64,000 nucleotides of DNA, from positions 620,001 through 684,000 of the forward strand of contig NZ_CP087879.1 of assembly GCF_021442325.1 (NCBI RefSeq), given 5' to 3'. The stretch comes from Agromyces marinus (GTDB lineage: Bacteria; Actinomycetota; Actinomycetes; Actinomycetales; Microbacteriaceae). The notes under the pieces were generated by a model that saw nothing but the letters and a program-made list of their open reading frames with translations, was not told the origin of the DNA and did no database searches. Shown here piece by piece: positions 50,886-59,384 of the stretch. Position numbers and translations under genes: made by a program. The number at the start of each line of letters is the position of its first letter. Position 1 is the first letter of the stretch.

Positions 50886-51488
50886 GTGCGCGTCAGGTTG
50901 CGGGGCTCCGGTGGCGCCGCGCGCTGGCTCATCGGGTACCCGTGGCTCACATTGCTGATCGCGTCGGTGTTCGTCGGCGAATTCGCGCCCAATCCTGCCT
51001 ACGTTCAGGCCGCCGCGGATGACGCCGCCAAGCCGTTCGTGTTCGCGCTCACCGCGGTCGGGTGCGTGTTGTGGTTGCGGCTCCCGCTGCTCGGCGTGTG
51101 GTTCGGTCCGCATGACGTGCGGATCCGCAGCTGGTTCAGGACGACGACCGTCTCGGTGCACCGAGATCTGCGGTGCTCTCGTCAGGCGTGGAGCAGCTGG
51201 ATCAACGACTGGAACGCCGACGGCAGCGGAAGCATGTTCAACGTGCTCGCGCTCACGTGGACGGATGACGCCAGCCGCCGTCGCGCGGGCGTCTACTACG
51301 GAACGCTCGCCCATTGGAAGGCCGTACGGAATCAGGCAGCGATCATCGAGGCGTTCGCGCAGGCCGCCTGGATCGACCCTTCACCCGAACTTGCGCGTGG
51401 ATACGCCCGGGGCGCCGAACGTCAGGCCGTGATCGATGCGATCCCGGCCGCCGGCCGCCGTGTCCGTTCGCCTGGCCAGATAGCCTGA
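50886..51488 (+). CDS. Membrane protein, unknown function (PH-like)
   Basis: 200 residues from GTG at 50886. Two hydrophobic segments (about 18-36 and 50-70) precede a soluble part starting GVWFGPHDVRIRSWFRTTTV, which resembles the opening strands of a bacterial PH domain, then WTDDASRRRAGVYYGTLAHW. It has the same layout as the upstream gene, from which it is separated by 150 bp, and may be a distant paralogue. Function unknown. Confidence 0.6.
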   Translation: MRVRLRGSGGAARWLIGYPWLTLLIASVFVGEFAPNPAYVQAAADDAAKPFVFALTAVGCVLWLRLPLLGVWFGPHDVRIRSWFRTTTVSVHRDLRCSRQAWSSWINDWNADGSGSMFNVLALTWTDDASRRRAGVYYGTLAHWKAVRNQAAIIEAFAQAAWIDPSPELARGYARGAERQAVIDAIPAAGRRVRSPGQIA

Positions 51489-51493
51489 ACCCC

Positions 51494-51823
51494 GTGCTTG
51501 CCCTAGTCCTGGCCGTCACGTTCGGCCTCAGCGTCGGAACGCTCCAGGCCTACGCCTACCTCCCGCGCCCGCAACGTCTGCCGTCGGTCGCGATCGCCGT
51601 CGTGCTCGGGGTCGGCGTCGGGTATGCCGGATGGGGGCCGGGCGGGGCAACGATTCCCGCCATGGCGATCGTGTTCGCTGCCGTCGTTGCTCAGGCGCTG
51701 GTCGGCGGCCTGCGCCTCACGGGTCACCCTCTCGCGACGGGCCTCGGCTACTGGGCCCGCGTTTGGCTTGGCGTCACGCGCGCGAGCTCGCTCCGCCGCA
51801 CGCCGGCTGCAGCCGAGAGATGA
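51494..51823 (+). CDS. Small three-helix membrane protein
   Basis: 109 residues from GTG at 51494, 5 bp after the previous stop. Three hydrophobic segments (about 1-21, 29-46 and 54-72) and a basic tail (WLGVTRASSLRRTPAAAER) are visible. No motif was recognised. The close spacing suggests co-transcription with the upstream PH-like gene. Confidence 0.6.
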   Translation: MLALVLAVTFGLSVGTLQAYAYLPRPQRLPSVAIAVVLGVGVGYAGWGPGGATIPAMAIVFAAVVAQALVGGLRLTGHPLATGLGYWARVWLGVTRASSLRRTPAAAER

Positions 51824-51901
51824 CTGCCATCAGGCGCACGTCGTCCGCGCCACGCATTCCGCTGACGAACGCTTTCGCGCGCCGGCCTGCGCACGTCAGA
51901 A

Positions 51902-52537
<636 letters not shown>

Positions 52538-52937
52538 CGCCGCGATCAGGCCCGATTCCGGATGCCGCGGGAGTTCTGGATCACGTCTGGATTACGTACG
52601 CACGGCGAACCGCACGGGCCGCCAGCACCGAGAGCGAGTTCCAACACAGAGCCTGCTTTCCGTACCCCGACGGGGTAAGACGAGTCCTGGAGGCACTGCC
52701 CGGCGCTCGAACTGGCGGTGGACGCCCTACGGCGACCTGGGTTCGGTGAGGTGTTCGGCGCCCTGGCGCCTGGCGGTGCGCAGTCATCCAACCCGTGGCG
52801 TAGACGTGTGAAGCGCCGAGAACGATGCATGACGGCGGCCCGCGTACATGAACTAGAGCCTGATTCAATGCTATAACACGGGGATTTGAGTCCGACCGCG
52901 GCTTAGTCACGGAATAGGTCCCGCCGTGTGACGTGGG
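52538..52937. other. Intergenic stretch at island edge, no gene seen
   Basis: About 400 bp between the ABC-F remnant and the low-GC operon. No conserved reading frame, tRNA or clear attachment repeat was recognised. The composition falls from the chromosomal level towards the island level along this stretch. Confidence 0.5.
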
Positions 52938-54155
52938 CTACTCCACGGAAACGAGTGCGTGGGCCCACACCGGGAGATGGACGAGGCTGGCGTCGAGCCG
53001 TCGTTGAAGTCCCGGGGTTAGACGAACGCGATTCAAGTCGCGAAGATAAGAAGCGTGTTCATCGGCCAAGCGCGCTCGGAGTTCGCGGACGCTAGCGCCC
53101 TCAACTCGACGGATCTCGTCAGCGCGGGCAAAAACTGAATGCTTCATCAAGTCGTGATACGTGTACTCGCCTGGGTCCTTCGAGATGTAGTTGTCGTAGG
53201 CCGCATCGACAAGATTCGGGTCCTGACGCCAGAGTTCAGATGCCAGATCGACCGGCAGATACCGATGAATCCGCTCGACATAGTATCGAGCGGGGGCGCC
53301 GCCAGAAGTTCGCAGCTCTATGTGGTTGCGATGCTCAGAGAATCCGATACCGTGGGACACCCCTTGGAGGCCCACGGCGCGCAACAACACGGAAAAGTAG
53401 CCACCGTAGAGAGCGAAAGCCCGCTTTCCGCGCCGAGAAATGGTGGCGACGGACGACGCATATTCCGCAAGGCGCGTTGCGTTAGCAGGATCGACCTCTT
53501 CGAGGTTGTCGATCCAGATCACCACCTCTTCCTCATCGGAGGATCCGATCGATGTAGCGAGATGTCTTGGGTCCTGAGCCGCGAAGACGCGCCTGAGCTT
53601 CGGGCGGTTCTCGCCGGCGGCAGCGACAGTGCATCTCCACAGCAGGTCATTGGCGTCGTCGATCCACGTCTCGCCCGGTGTTGCCATGAGATACGGTGCC
53701 AAAACCCACCGCGGAAGCTTCGCGTCCGCCTGGGGTAATGACCGACCAAGTCGTCGGGCGTACTTCTCGAATTGCTTCGGGGCCAGACTCGTGTACGCGG
53801 TGTTGAAGCGCAACCAAGCCTCAGCAACTGTGCGGGCGAAATCCTCGGTCCACGCTTCGGGACGAACGACTCCGTGCTGCCTGAGCTCATCGGATATGTG
53901 CAGAATCTCGGCCAGCGCCACGTGCGAACGCTTGGGGGCGCCGTTGTGATACTGAAATAGGGGAGTGCGAGGGTCAATGGCGTATGGCCTATCGACGGCC
54001 GCCGAGAGCGAGAGTACAAATCCCTTTGTTCCCTCCGCCTGGTAGGCCGCGATCGTCCCAGGTACGATTAGGCCGTCGTACTCACTAGTCAGCTCGCGAA
54101 GTGTTTCTTGGTCTGTGGACCCGTACGCAAGAAAATGCGAGAAGTCGTCAAACAC
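52938..54155 (-). CDS. Uncharacterised 405-aa protein of the lower-GC island
   Basis: 405 residues, no signal peptide or membrane segment. Hydrophobic strands alternate with helices (FSHFLAYGS, YDGLIVPGTIAAY, KGFVLSLSAAVDRPYAIDPR, EVVIWIDNLEEVD, FALYGGYFSVLLRAVGL, SHGIGFSEHRNH), which suggests an alpha/beta barrel, perhaps TGT-like; this is a guess from the pattern. No known catalytic motif was assigned. It is the last of four overlapping genes (8-bp overlap with the nuclease-like gene). Base composition is clearly lower in GC than the flanks, a sign of transfer. Confidence 0.7.
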   Translation of the reverse strand: MFDDFSHFLAYGSTDQETLRELTSEYDGLIVPGTIAAYQAEGTKGFVLSLSAAVDRPYAIDPRTPLFQYHNGAPKRSHVALAEILHISDELRQHGVVRPEAWTEDFARTVAEAWLRFNTAYTSLAPKQFEKYARRLGRSLPQADAKLPRWVLAPYLMATPGETWIDDANDLLWRCTVAAAGENRPKLRRVFAAQDPRHLATSIGSSDEEEVVIWIDNLEEVDPANATRLAEYASSVATISRRGKRAFALYGGYFSVLLRAVGLQGVSHGIGFSEHRNHIELRTSGGAPARYYVERIHRYLPVDLASELWRQDPNLVDAAYDNYISKDPGEYTYHDLMKHSVFARADEIRRVEGASVRELRARLADEHASYLRDLNRVRLTPGLQRRLDASLVHLPVWAHALVSVE

Positions 54156-54606
54156 TCTTCGACCTCTCTGCCTGCAACTTGGCGACGAGCCTCGCGCGGA
54201 CCGTGCGACTGCGTTGCTGGGGTCTGGCGAGCACGAGGATTCGCATGCTTGCTCCGTCCAAAGTCATGACTCCGATGCCGTTCTCGGCTGCCTGAAGTAG
54301 CCCCGTCTGCTTGGGTAGGCCTCTCGTGACGATCCAGCTGCGATCGAAGGAGAGCCGGTTATACATAGCCTGCTCAAGCGCACGTTGGAACGATGCTAGC
54401 TTCAATTCATAGGCCGATGTCGTACGAGTGACCGACAGCGTCGCAAGGTCAACCCGTCGTCCATTCCACGGAAACTCGGAGACAACGAGCGTGCTCTCTC
54501 GCACGCGGCCGGTGGCGCGAAGAAGGTCCAGAAGAGGTGGAAGGAGAAGAGCTTCTTCGTGATTCTGAATGCGGGGCTCCGAGAGCCATGGCATGACGAC
54601 CATCAA
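54148..54606 (-). CDS. PD-(D/E)XK nuclease-like protein
   Basis: 152 residues. The core of the PD-(D/E)XK fold is readable: E44 in VVSEFPW, D53 in RRVDLATL, E67 and K69 in AYELKLA, and Q79 in ALEQAMYN on the following helix. The remaining strand is SWIVTRGL. Such small nucleases cut DNA or RNA in repair, restriction and abortive infection. It overlaps the membrane-protein gene by 4 bp and the 405-aa gene by 8 bp, so the products are made together. The specific role is unknown. Confidence 0.65.
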   Translation of the reverse strand: MMVVMPWLSEPRIQNHEEALLLPPLLDLLRATGRVRESTLVVSEFPWNGRRVDLATLSVTRTTSAYELKLASFQRALEQAMYNRLSFDRSWIVTRGLPKQTGLLQAAENGIGVMTLDGASMRILVLARPQQRSRTVRARLVAKLQAERSKSV

Positions 54607-55223
54607 TCGCCATCCAATTCGAGGGCTTCAGCGGCTATAGACAGCGATGGGGTTCGTTCTTCCGCTTGAGTCGCTTGGAGTTCGGCCTTCTGAACGGCCC
54701 TGTACGGTGCCAGGACGAGGAGGAAGAGGATCGCGCCAGCTAGGAAAACTCCGGCCGATATGTACAAGAAGATGTGTGCGGGAGTAAGCCCGAAGAAGTC
54801 CTTAAGCATCGCGAGGATGCATGCAGCGACCATCGCGATGGCAAAAGCGAGTGCGAACCAGAAGGCCAGGCGTACCCGCCGCCCCACGCGCGATGCCGCC
54901 CTGTGTGCAGCGTCGTCGAGCGAAAGCAACTGCTGATAGACCCGAGTCGCCTCCATCGCCTCCCCCGGATCGACGCGAGTCAGGTAGCGGTCGGTGCCGT
55001 TGTCGTAGTCGCGAAGAATTTCGTTCAGCACGCCTCGAAGCTTCTTCAGCTGGTCGGTGGCTGCGAGCTGCAGTCGAGCTGAGACCTCTGCGGCGCGCTC
55101 CCCAAGCTTGTTGGCCAGGCCAGGTGCATGGACGACGACGAACCAGATGATTGCAAAGCTTGCAAGCGCGCAAGGTATTCCGACCGCAAGAATCGCCCCC
55201 TGCCCCAAGTTACGGCCTTCCAA
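54603..55223 (-). CDS. Membrane coiled-coil protein of the lower-GC island
   Basis: 206 residues. A first membrane helix (about 11-33, AILAVGIPCALASFAIIWFV) is followed by a long helical, charged region (about 40-110) compatible with a coiled coil, then two more membrane helices (about 118-140 and 150-173) and a short acidic tail. No family was recognised. It overlaps the Panacea-like gene by 14 bp and the nuclease-like gene by 4 bp. In such a cassette it could sense the membrane or damage it. Confidence 0.68.
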   Translation of the reverse strand: MEGRNLGQGAILAVGIPCALASFAIIWFVVVHAPGLANKLGERAAEVSARLQLAATDQLKKLRGVLNEILRDYDNGTDRYLTRVDPGEAMEATRVYQQLLSLDDAAHRAASRVGRRVRLAFWFALAFAIAMVAACILAMLKDFFGLTPAHIFLYISAGVFLAGAILFLLVLAPYRAVQKAELQATQAEERTPSLSIAAEALELDGD

Positions 55224-55761
55224 GAATGTCGTCGCGGATCACGGACTTTGTCGTGTATTCGTCGTGCTGCTGGTAAACGTAGCGAATCAACCGCCGGAGT
55301 GGCCAGCCGGCGAATCGTTTGCGCAACGACTCCGCCGCGCGGACGGTGCCGGCGGGCAGGTCGCGCACGAGGGCGTCGTAGTACTCCCGACCGAGTGGCG
55401 TGAGGGCGAAGTCCCGTGTGGAGTACGGGACGGGGGCCGCGTCGTTCCCGACGGCCATGGAGACTTCATACTGATCCTCGTTTGAGGCGCTCGACTCGGC
55501 GGTGTCTTTGATCAATCCTCCCGAGCGCAGGACGTCGACAGCTTGGTAGACCTTTTGGGAGAATGGTCCGAAGTTGTATGCCTCGAAGTCCGCGGACTCA
55601 GTCATGGATCGCTGGGCTTCGGTTTCATGCTCAAGCAAGAAGACCAACTTTTCGAGCCGCGTGATCCCACGGATCTCGCCCCGCCGTTCGGCCGGACCAG
55701 GGTCACTGCCCAACAGGAGGACGATCGCGTCGTCGACCTCGAACTCGGTCGGTTCAGACAT
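55210..55761 (-). CDS. Panacea/SocA (YwgA)-like protein
   Basis: 183 residues with the pattern of the Panacea/SocA group: ITRLEKLVFLLEHE, FEAYNFGPFSQKVYQAVDVL, GLI, FALTPLGREYYDAL and IRYVYQQHDEYTTKSVI. Panacea domains act as antitoxins or adaptors for many toxins. GGAGG precedes the ATG at 55761. It is the first gene of the four-gene operon, so it could be the control or neutralising component for the genes that follow. Domain assignment is by eye. Confidence 0.62.
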   Translation of the reverse strand: MSEPTEFEVDDAIVLLLGSDPGPAERRGEIRGITRLEKLVFLLEHETEAQRSMTESADFEAYNFGPFSQKVYQAVDVLRSGGLIKDTAESSASNEDQYEVSMAVGNDAAPVPYSTRDFALTPLGREYYDALVRDLPAGTVRAAESLRKRFAGWPLRRLIRYVYQQHDEYTTKSVIRDDILGRP

Positions 55762-55899
55762 GTGCTCACCTCCGGAGTCGTCCTAGACAGATCAACGATA
55801 GGGCCAGCCAAGGACGAAGAGGGGTACGGAGTCGATCTGTTCGTGGCGGATTCACGCCGATCGGCTGTTGAGGAATAGTGGAAGCGCTCGCGCGTTGAA

Positions 55900-55920
55900 G
55901 TTGAGCGTACCCAACTCAAG
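55900..55920. promoter_or_regulatory. HAIR-type (HspR) operator upstream of the Clp gene
   Basis: GTTGAGC-N7-ACTCAAG matches the HspR-associated inverted repeat CTTGAGT-N7-ACTCAAG at 12 of 14 positions with the correct 7-bp spacer. It lies 20 bp upstream of the GTG start. HspR represses dnaK, clpB and lon in actinobacteria. Confidence 0.7.
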
Positions 55921-55939
55921 TTCCCCCAGGAGGACCCAG

Positions 55940-58639
55940 GTGCCAGACGACTTCAACGAGGCCGGCGCGAGCTCGTTCGACGAGTTCCTCGCCCGCTACC
56001 TCGCGGGTGAGCAGGCCAGGCAGGCGCGGTCGATCGACCTCAGCCGGTTCCTGACCTCGCGCACCCAGAGCATCCTGCAGCGTGCCGGACGCTTCGCGCT
56101 CGAGCGCGGGCAGACCGAGCTCGACGCCCTGCACATCCTGCGCGTCATCGTCGAGGACGAGTCCGTCGCGCAGGCGATCACGCGCGTGAGCGCGTCGCCC
56201 GAGCGCATCATCACGGCGACCGAGGCGCGGCTGCCCGCGGGTCTCGATACGGGCGCTGACGCGTCCTACTCGACCAGCGAGCGGGCGAACGCGGCGACCA
56301 TCACCCCGTCGGCCAGCCGCGCGCTGTTCCACGCGTACCAGGTCGCGCGCTCGAGCGGGTCGACGTACATCGACCCCGAGCACCTCTTCTTCGCGCTCGT
56401 GCTCGGGCAGGACGCCCCCGCCGGGCAGGTGCTCGCGCGCGCCGGCGTCACCGCGGACGCGCTCGCGGCCGGCCTGGGCGAGCACGTGGCATCCGATGTC
56501 GACTCGGATGAGGGGTCACGATACGGCGCTGGCGCGCCTACTCGACCCACGGAGGAGTCCGCCACGCCCATGCTCGACAAGTTCGGCCTCGACCTCACCG
56601 AGCGCGCAGCGAACGGCGAGCTCGACCCCGTGATCGGACGCACCGACGAGATCGAGCAGACCATCGAGATCCTCAGCCGCCGCACGAAGAACAACCCCGT
56701 GCTGATCGGCGAGGCCGGCGTCGGCAAGACCGCGATCGTCGAGGGCCTGGCCCGCGCGATCGTCGAGGAGAACGTGCCCGAGGCGCTGCTCGGCAAGCGC
56801 GTCGTCGCGCTCGACCTGCCCGCCATGCTCGCAGGCACCCGCTACCGCGGCGACTTCGAGGAGCGCCTCACCAAGACGATGGAGGAGATCGCCGAGCACA
56901 AGGGCGAGCTGATCGTCTTCGTCGACGAGGTGCACTCGGTCGTCGGCGCCGGCGGCGCCGGTGAGGGCATGGACGCGGGGAACATCCTGAAGCCCCGCCT
57001 CGCCCGCGGCGAGCTGCACGTCGTGGGCGCGACCACGCTCAAGGAGTACCGCACCATCGAGAAGGACCCCGCGCTCGAGCGCCGGTTCCAGCCGGTGAAG
57101 GTCGGCGAGCCCTCGATCGAGGACGCCGTGCTCATCATGCAGGGCCTGCGCCCCGCGTACGAGGAGCACCACGGCGTCACCTATACCGACGAGGCGCTGC
57201 GCGCAGCCGTCGAGCTCTCCGCGCGGTACCTCACCGACCGCGTGCTGCCCGACAAGGCCATCGACCTCATCGACCAGGCCGGCGCGCGCCTGCGCCTGAA
57301 GCTCGGCGTGAAGGTGGATGTCTCGGCCCTCATCGAGCGCCTCGCCGACCTGGAGGCCGACAAGAACGCGGCCGTCCGCGCCGAGCACTACGAGGAGGCG
57401 TCGCGCATCCGCGACGAGATCGAGAAGGTGCAGGAGAAGTTGGATGACGCCACCTCCGGTGGTCGAGTAGCGACGAAGGAGCGTATCGAGACCGGGAACG
57501 AGGGTCTCGATACGGGCGCCGGGGCGCCCTACTCGACCAACGGGGGAGGCGCCGGGGCGCCCTACTCGACCAACGACACGGTCATCGACGAGGCGCAGAT
57601 CGCCGCCGTGATCTCGCGGGCCACCGGCATTCCGGTGAACCGCGTCACGGAGGGCGAGCGCGAGCGCCTCGCGAACCTCGAGGGCGAGCTGCACGCCCGG
57701 GTCATCGGGCAGGACGACGCGGTCACCGCCGTCGCCCGCTCGGTGCGCCGCAACCGCACCGGCATGGGCGACGCCAAGCGGCCGGTCGGGTCGTTCCTGT
57801 TCCTCGGACCGACCGGCGTCGGCAAGACCGAGCTGGCGCGCGCCCTCGCGGCGAGCCTGTTCGACGACGAGGGCGCGATCATCCGCTTCGACATGAGCGA
57901 GTTCGGCGAGCGCCACACGGTGAGCAGGCTCGTCGGCGCCCCTCCCGGATACGTGGGCTACGACGAGGCCGGACAGCTCACCGAGCGCGTGCGGCGCAAC
58001 CCGTACTCGATCGTGCTGTTCGACGAGATCGAGAAGGCGCACCCCGACGTGTTCAACCTGCTGCTGCAGGTGCTCGACGACGGACGCCTGACCGACGGCC
58101 AGGGTCGCACGGTCGACTTCCGCAACACGGTGGTCATCATGACCTCGAACCTCGGTTCGGAGTTCCTCGCGTCGCGGTCGGGTGCGCTCGGCTTCGTGGC
58201 GTCGGCGGATGCTGCGGCCAACGGCTTCTCGTCGATGGACGACGTGCGCCAGCGCGTGATGGGCAAGGTGCGCGAGGCCATGCGGCCGGAGTTCCTGAAC
58301 CGCATCGACGAGATCGTGCTGTTCCAGAAGCTCTCGTCGGCGGAGATCGCTGAGATCGTGCGCCTGATGCTGGGTGCGACTTCGTCGCGGCTGGCCGCGC
58401 GCGAGATCGGCTTCGAGGTGACGGATGCCGCGGTGGCGCTCCTCGCGGAGCGCGGCTACGAGCCCGAGTACGGTGCCCGTCCGCTCCGTCGCCTGATCCA
58501 GCGCGAGATCGACGACCGCATCGCCGACCTCTTCGTGACCGGCGCCCTCGGCGACGGCGAGGGCGTGCGCGTGGATGCCGCCGACGGCGAGCTCCTCGTG
58601 GCATCCGTGCCCAACGCGACGGTGAACCTCGCTGCTTAG
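55940..58639 (+). CDS. Clp-family AAA+ unfoldase (ClpC/ClpB type)
   Basis: 899 residues from GTG at 55940 behind AGGAGG. Two Clp N-terminal repeats (about 30-95 and 112-185) are followed by AAA1 (Walker A GEAGVGKTA near 258, GAGGAGEGMDAGNILKP, arginine finger region), a short UVR-like middle domain (YEEASRIRDEIEKVQEKL) and AAA2 (GPTGVGKTE near 624, FDEIEKAHPDVFN, FLNRIDEIV). The short middle domain and a GALGF loop resemble ClpC, a partner of ClpP; the HAIR operator is more typical of clpB. Three linkers contain translated palindromic repeat copies, at about residues 100-112, 191-204 and 506-545. Confidence 0.9.
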   Translation: MPDDFNEAGASSFDEFLARYLAGEQARQARSIDLSRFLTSRTQSILQRAGRFALERGQTELDALHILRVIVEDESVAQAITRVSASPERIITATEARLPAGLDTGADASYSTSERANAATITPSASRALFHAYQVARSSGSTYIDPEHLFFALVLGQDAPAGQVLARAGVTADALAAGLGEHVASDVDSDEGSRYGAGAPTRPTEESATPMLDKFGLDLTERAANGELDPVIGRTDEIEQTIEILSRRTKNNPVLIGEAGVGKTAIVEGLARAIVEENVPEALLGKRVVALDLPAMLAGTRYRGDFEERLTKTMEEIAEHKGELIVFVDEVHSVVGAGGAGEGMDAGNILKPRLARGELHVVGATTLKEYRTIEKDPALERRFQPVKVGEPSIEDAVLIMQGLRPAYEEHHGVTYTDEALRAAVELSARYLTDRVLPDKAIDLIDQAGARLRLKLGVKVDVSALIERLADLEADKNAAVRAEHYEEASRIRDEIEKVQEKLDDATSGGRVATKERIETGNEGLDTGAGAPYSTNGGGAGAPYSTNDTVIDEAQIAAVISRATGIPVNRVTEGERERLANLEGELHARVIGQDDAVTAVARSVRRNRTGMGDAKRPVGSFLFLGPTGVGKTELARALAASLFDDEGAIIRFDMSEFGERHTVSRLVGAPPGYVGYDEAGQLTERVRRNPYSIVLFDEIEKAHPDVFNLLLQVLDDGRLTDGQGRTVDFRNTVVIMTSNLGSEFLASRSGALGFVASADAAANGFSSMDDVRQRVMGKVREAMRPEFLNRIDEIVLFQKLSSAEIAEIVRLMLGATSSRLAAREIGFEVTDAAVALLAERGYEPEYGARPLRRLIQREIDDRIADLFVTGALGDGEGVRVDAADGELLVASVPNATVNLAA
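56239..56277 (-). repeat. Palindromic repeat copy 1 inside Clp gene
   Basis: GGTCTCGATACGGGCGC ... CCTACTCGACCA, an inverted copy of the element found whole at 58642-58684. It is read as LDTGADASYST in the linker between the two Clp N repeats. Confidence 0.8.
56512..56552 (-). repeat. Palindromic repeat copy 2 inside Clp gene
   Basis: A more diverged copy (GGTCACGATACGGCGC ... CCTACTCGACCC) read in a different frame as SRYGAGAPTRPT, between the N domain and AAA1. Confidence 0.7.
57457..57574. repeat. Palindromic repeat cluster (copies 3a, 3b and partial) inside Clp gene
   Basis: A forward copy (GGTGGTCGAGTAGCG ... CGTATCGAGACC, 57458-57493), an inverted copy (57503-57541) and a 30-bp duplicated end (57545-57574) stand head to head before AAA2. 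All are translated in frame. Confidence 0.85.
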
Positions 58640-58641
58640 TC

Positions 58642-58684
58642 CGGTGGTCGAGTAGCACCGCCGAAGGCGGCGCGTATCGAGACC
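58642..58684 (+). repeat. Palindromic repeat copy 4, complete element after Clp stop
   Basis: GGTGGTCGAGTAG, a small CCGCC-GAA-GGCGG hairpin and CGTATCGAGACC form a 43-bp element 3 bp after the Clp stop. It serves here as the reference copy for those inside the gene. Confidence 0.85.
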
Positions 58685-58695
58685 GCCACACGTCA

Positions 58696-58740
58696 CGAGT
58701 CCCGGGAACTGGTTGCCTGACGCACCAGTCCCGGGACTCG
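58696..58740. terminator. Strong hairpin after the Clp gene
   Basis: An 18-nt arm (58696-58713) pairs with a 17-nt arm (58724-58740) with one bulged A and a 10-nt loop. It is the probable terminator of the Clp transcript, although no T-tract follows. Confidence 0.65.
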
Positions 58741-58793
58741 TCGCATATGGGCTGCGTTTCGCTCCCGAATAGTGCGCGAGTATCAGGTACAGC

Positions 58794-58799
58794 TATTAT
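58794..58799 (+). promoter_or_regulatory. Probable -10 box of a leaderless HTH-gene transcript
   Basis: TATTAT lies only 6 bp before the ATG at 58806, and no Shine-Dalgarno is present. Transcription would start at or next to the A of the ATG. No clear -35 box is seen. Confidence 0.5.
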
Positions 58800-58805
58800 T
58801 GATGC

Positions 58806-59384
58806 ATGTCTGACCTGATTCGCACCACCCGGGAGGAGCTCGGGCTCACTGGCGCCGAGCTCGCCGAGCGCCTCGGTGTCACCGCGGGCGCGATCTCGCA
58901 GATGGAACGCTCGGAGCGCGATGGCCGCATCAGGCTCGACACCCTCGAGCGTGCGCTCGCCGCGCTCGACCGGCGGCTGGACCTCGGCGCGACGCCCGCG
59001 GCCGCGTACGCCGACTACACCCCGGCGGCGCTCACCGATCAGGTCAACGATGCGCTCGACGATCGCGACGGCAGCTACGCGCTGCGGCTCATCACGCATG
59101 CGGCATCCGTCGTGCGCGATGACGCCGAAAAGCTGAGCGATGCCGAACTGGAGCGCCGGCCATCCCAGATCAAGGATGCGCGTTGGGAGCAGCTGTTCCG
59201 GGCGGTCTACGGCGACGCCATTCCCGAGCGCCGGCGCCCCGACTGGGCGAGGCCGGATCGGCTGAACCGGCGCTGGTACGTCTCCCGATTCGCGCCGCTC
59301 CGCGAGAAGGCCAAAACCTCGACCCCGCAGCGGCTGCGCGACCTGAACATCTTCATCGACGAGAACTCGCTGTCGACGCGATGA
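58806..59384 (+). CDS. XRE-family HTH protein, antitoxin-like
   Basis: 192 residues. The N-terminal HTH is clear (LIRTTREELGLTGAELAERL, VTAGAISQMERSERDG, LDTLERALAALDRRL); the rest is helical and of unknown fold, ending in DLNIFIDENSLSTR. The stop overlaps the nucleotidyltransferase start (ATGA). An HTH protein directly ahead of a nucleotidyltransferase is the layout of AbiE/MenAT-type toxin-antitoxin pairs, where the HTH protein represses and may neutralise. It starts without a leader. Confidence 0.8.
   Translation: MSDLIRTTREELGLTGAELAERLGVTAGAISQMERSERDGRIRLDTLERALAALDRRLDLGATPAAAYADYTPAALTDQVNDALDDRDGSYALRLITHAASVVRDDAEKLSDAELERRPSQIKDARWEQLFRAVYGDAIPERRRPDWARPDRLNRRWYVSRFAPLREKAKTSTPQRLRDLNIFIDENSLSTR

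Noticed and set aside
52538-52937. Possible tRNA or attachment site at the island edge
   Set aside because: No cloverleaf with a proper T-loop and acceptor stem could be built, and no matching direct repeat was found at the other side of the island.
57457-57574. Frameshift or pseudogenisation of the Clp gene by inserted repeats
   Set aside because: The reading frame is intact through every repeat copy and both AAA domains keep all motifs, so the gene looks functional.
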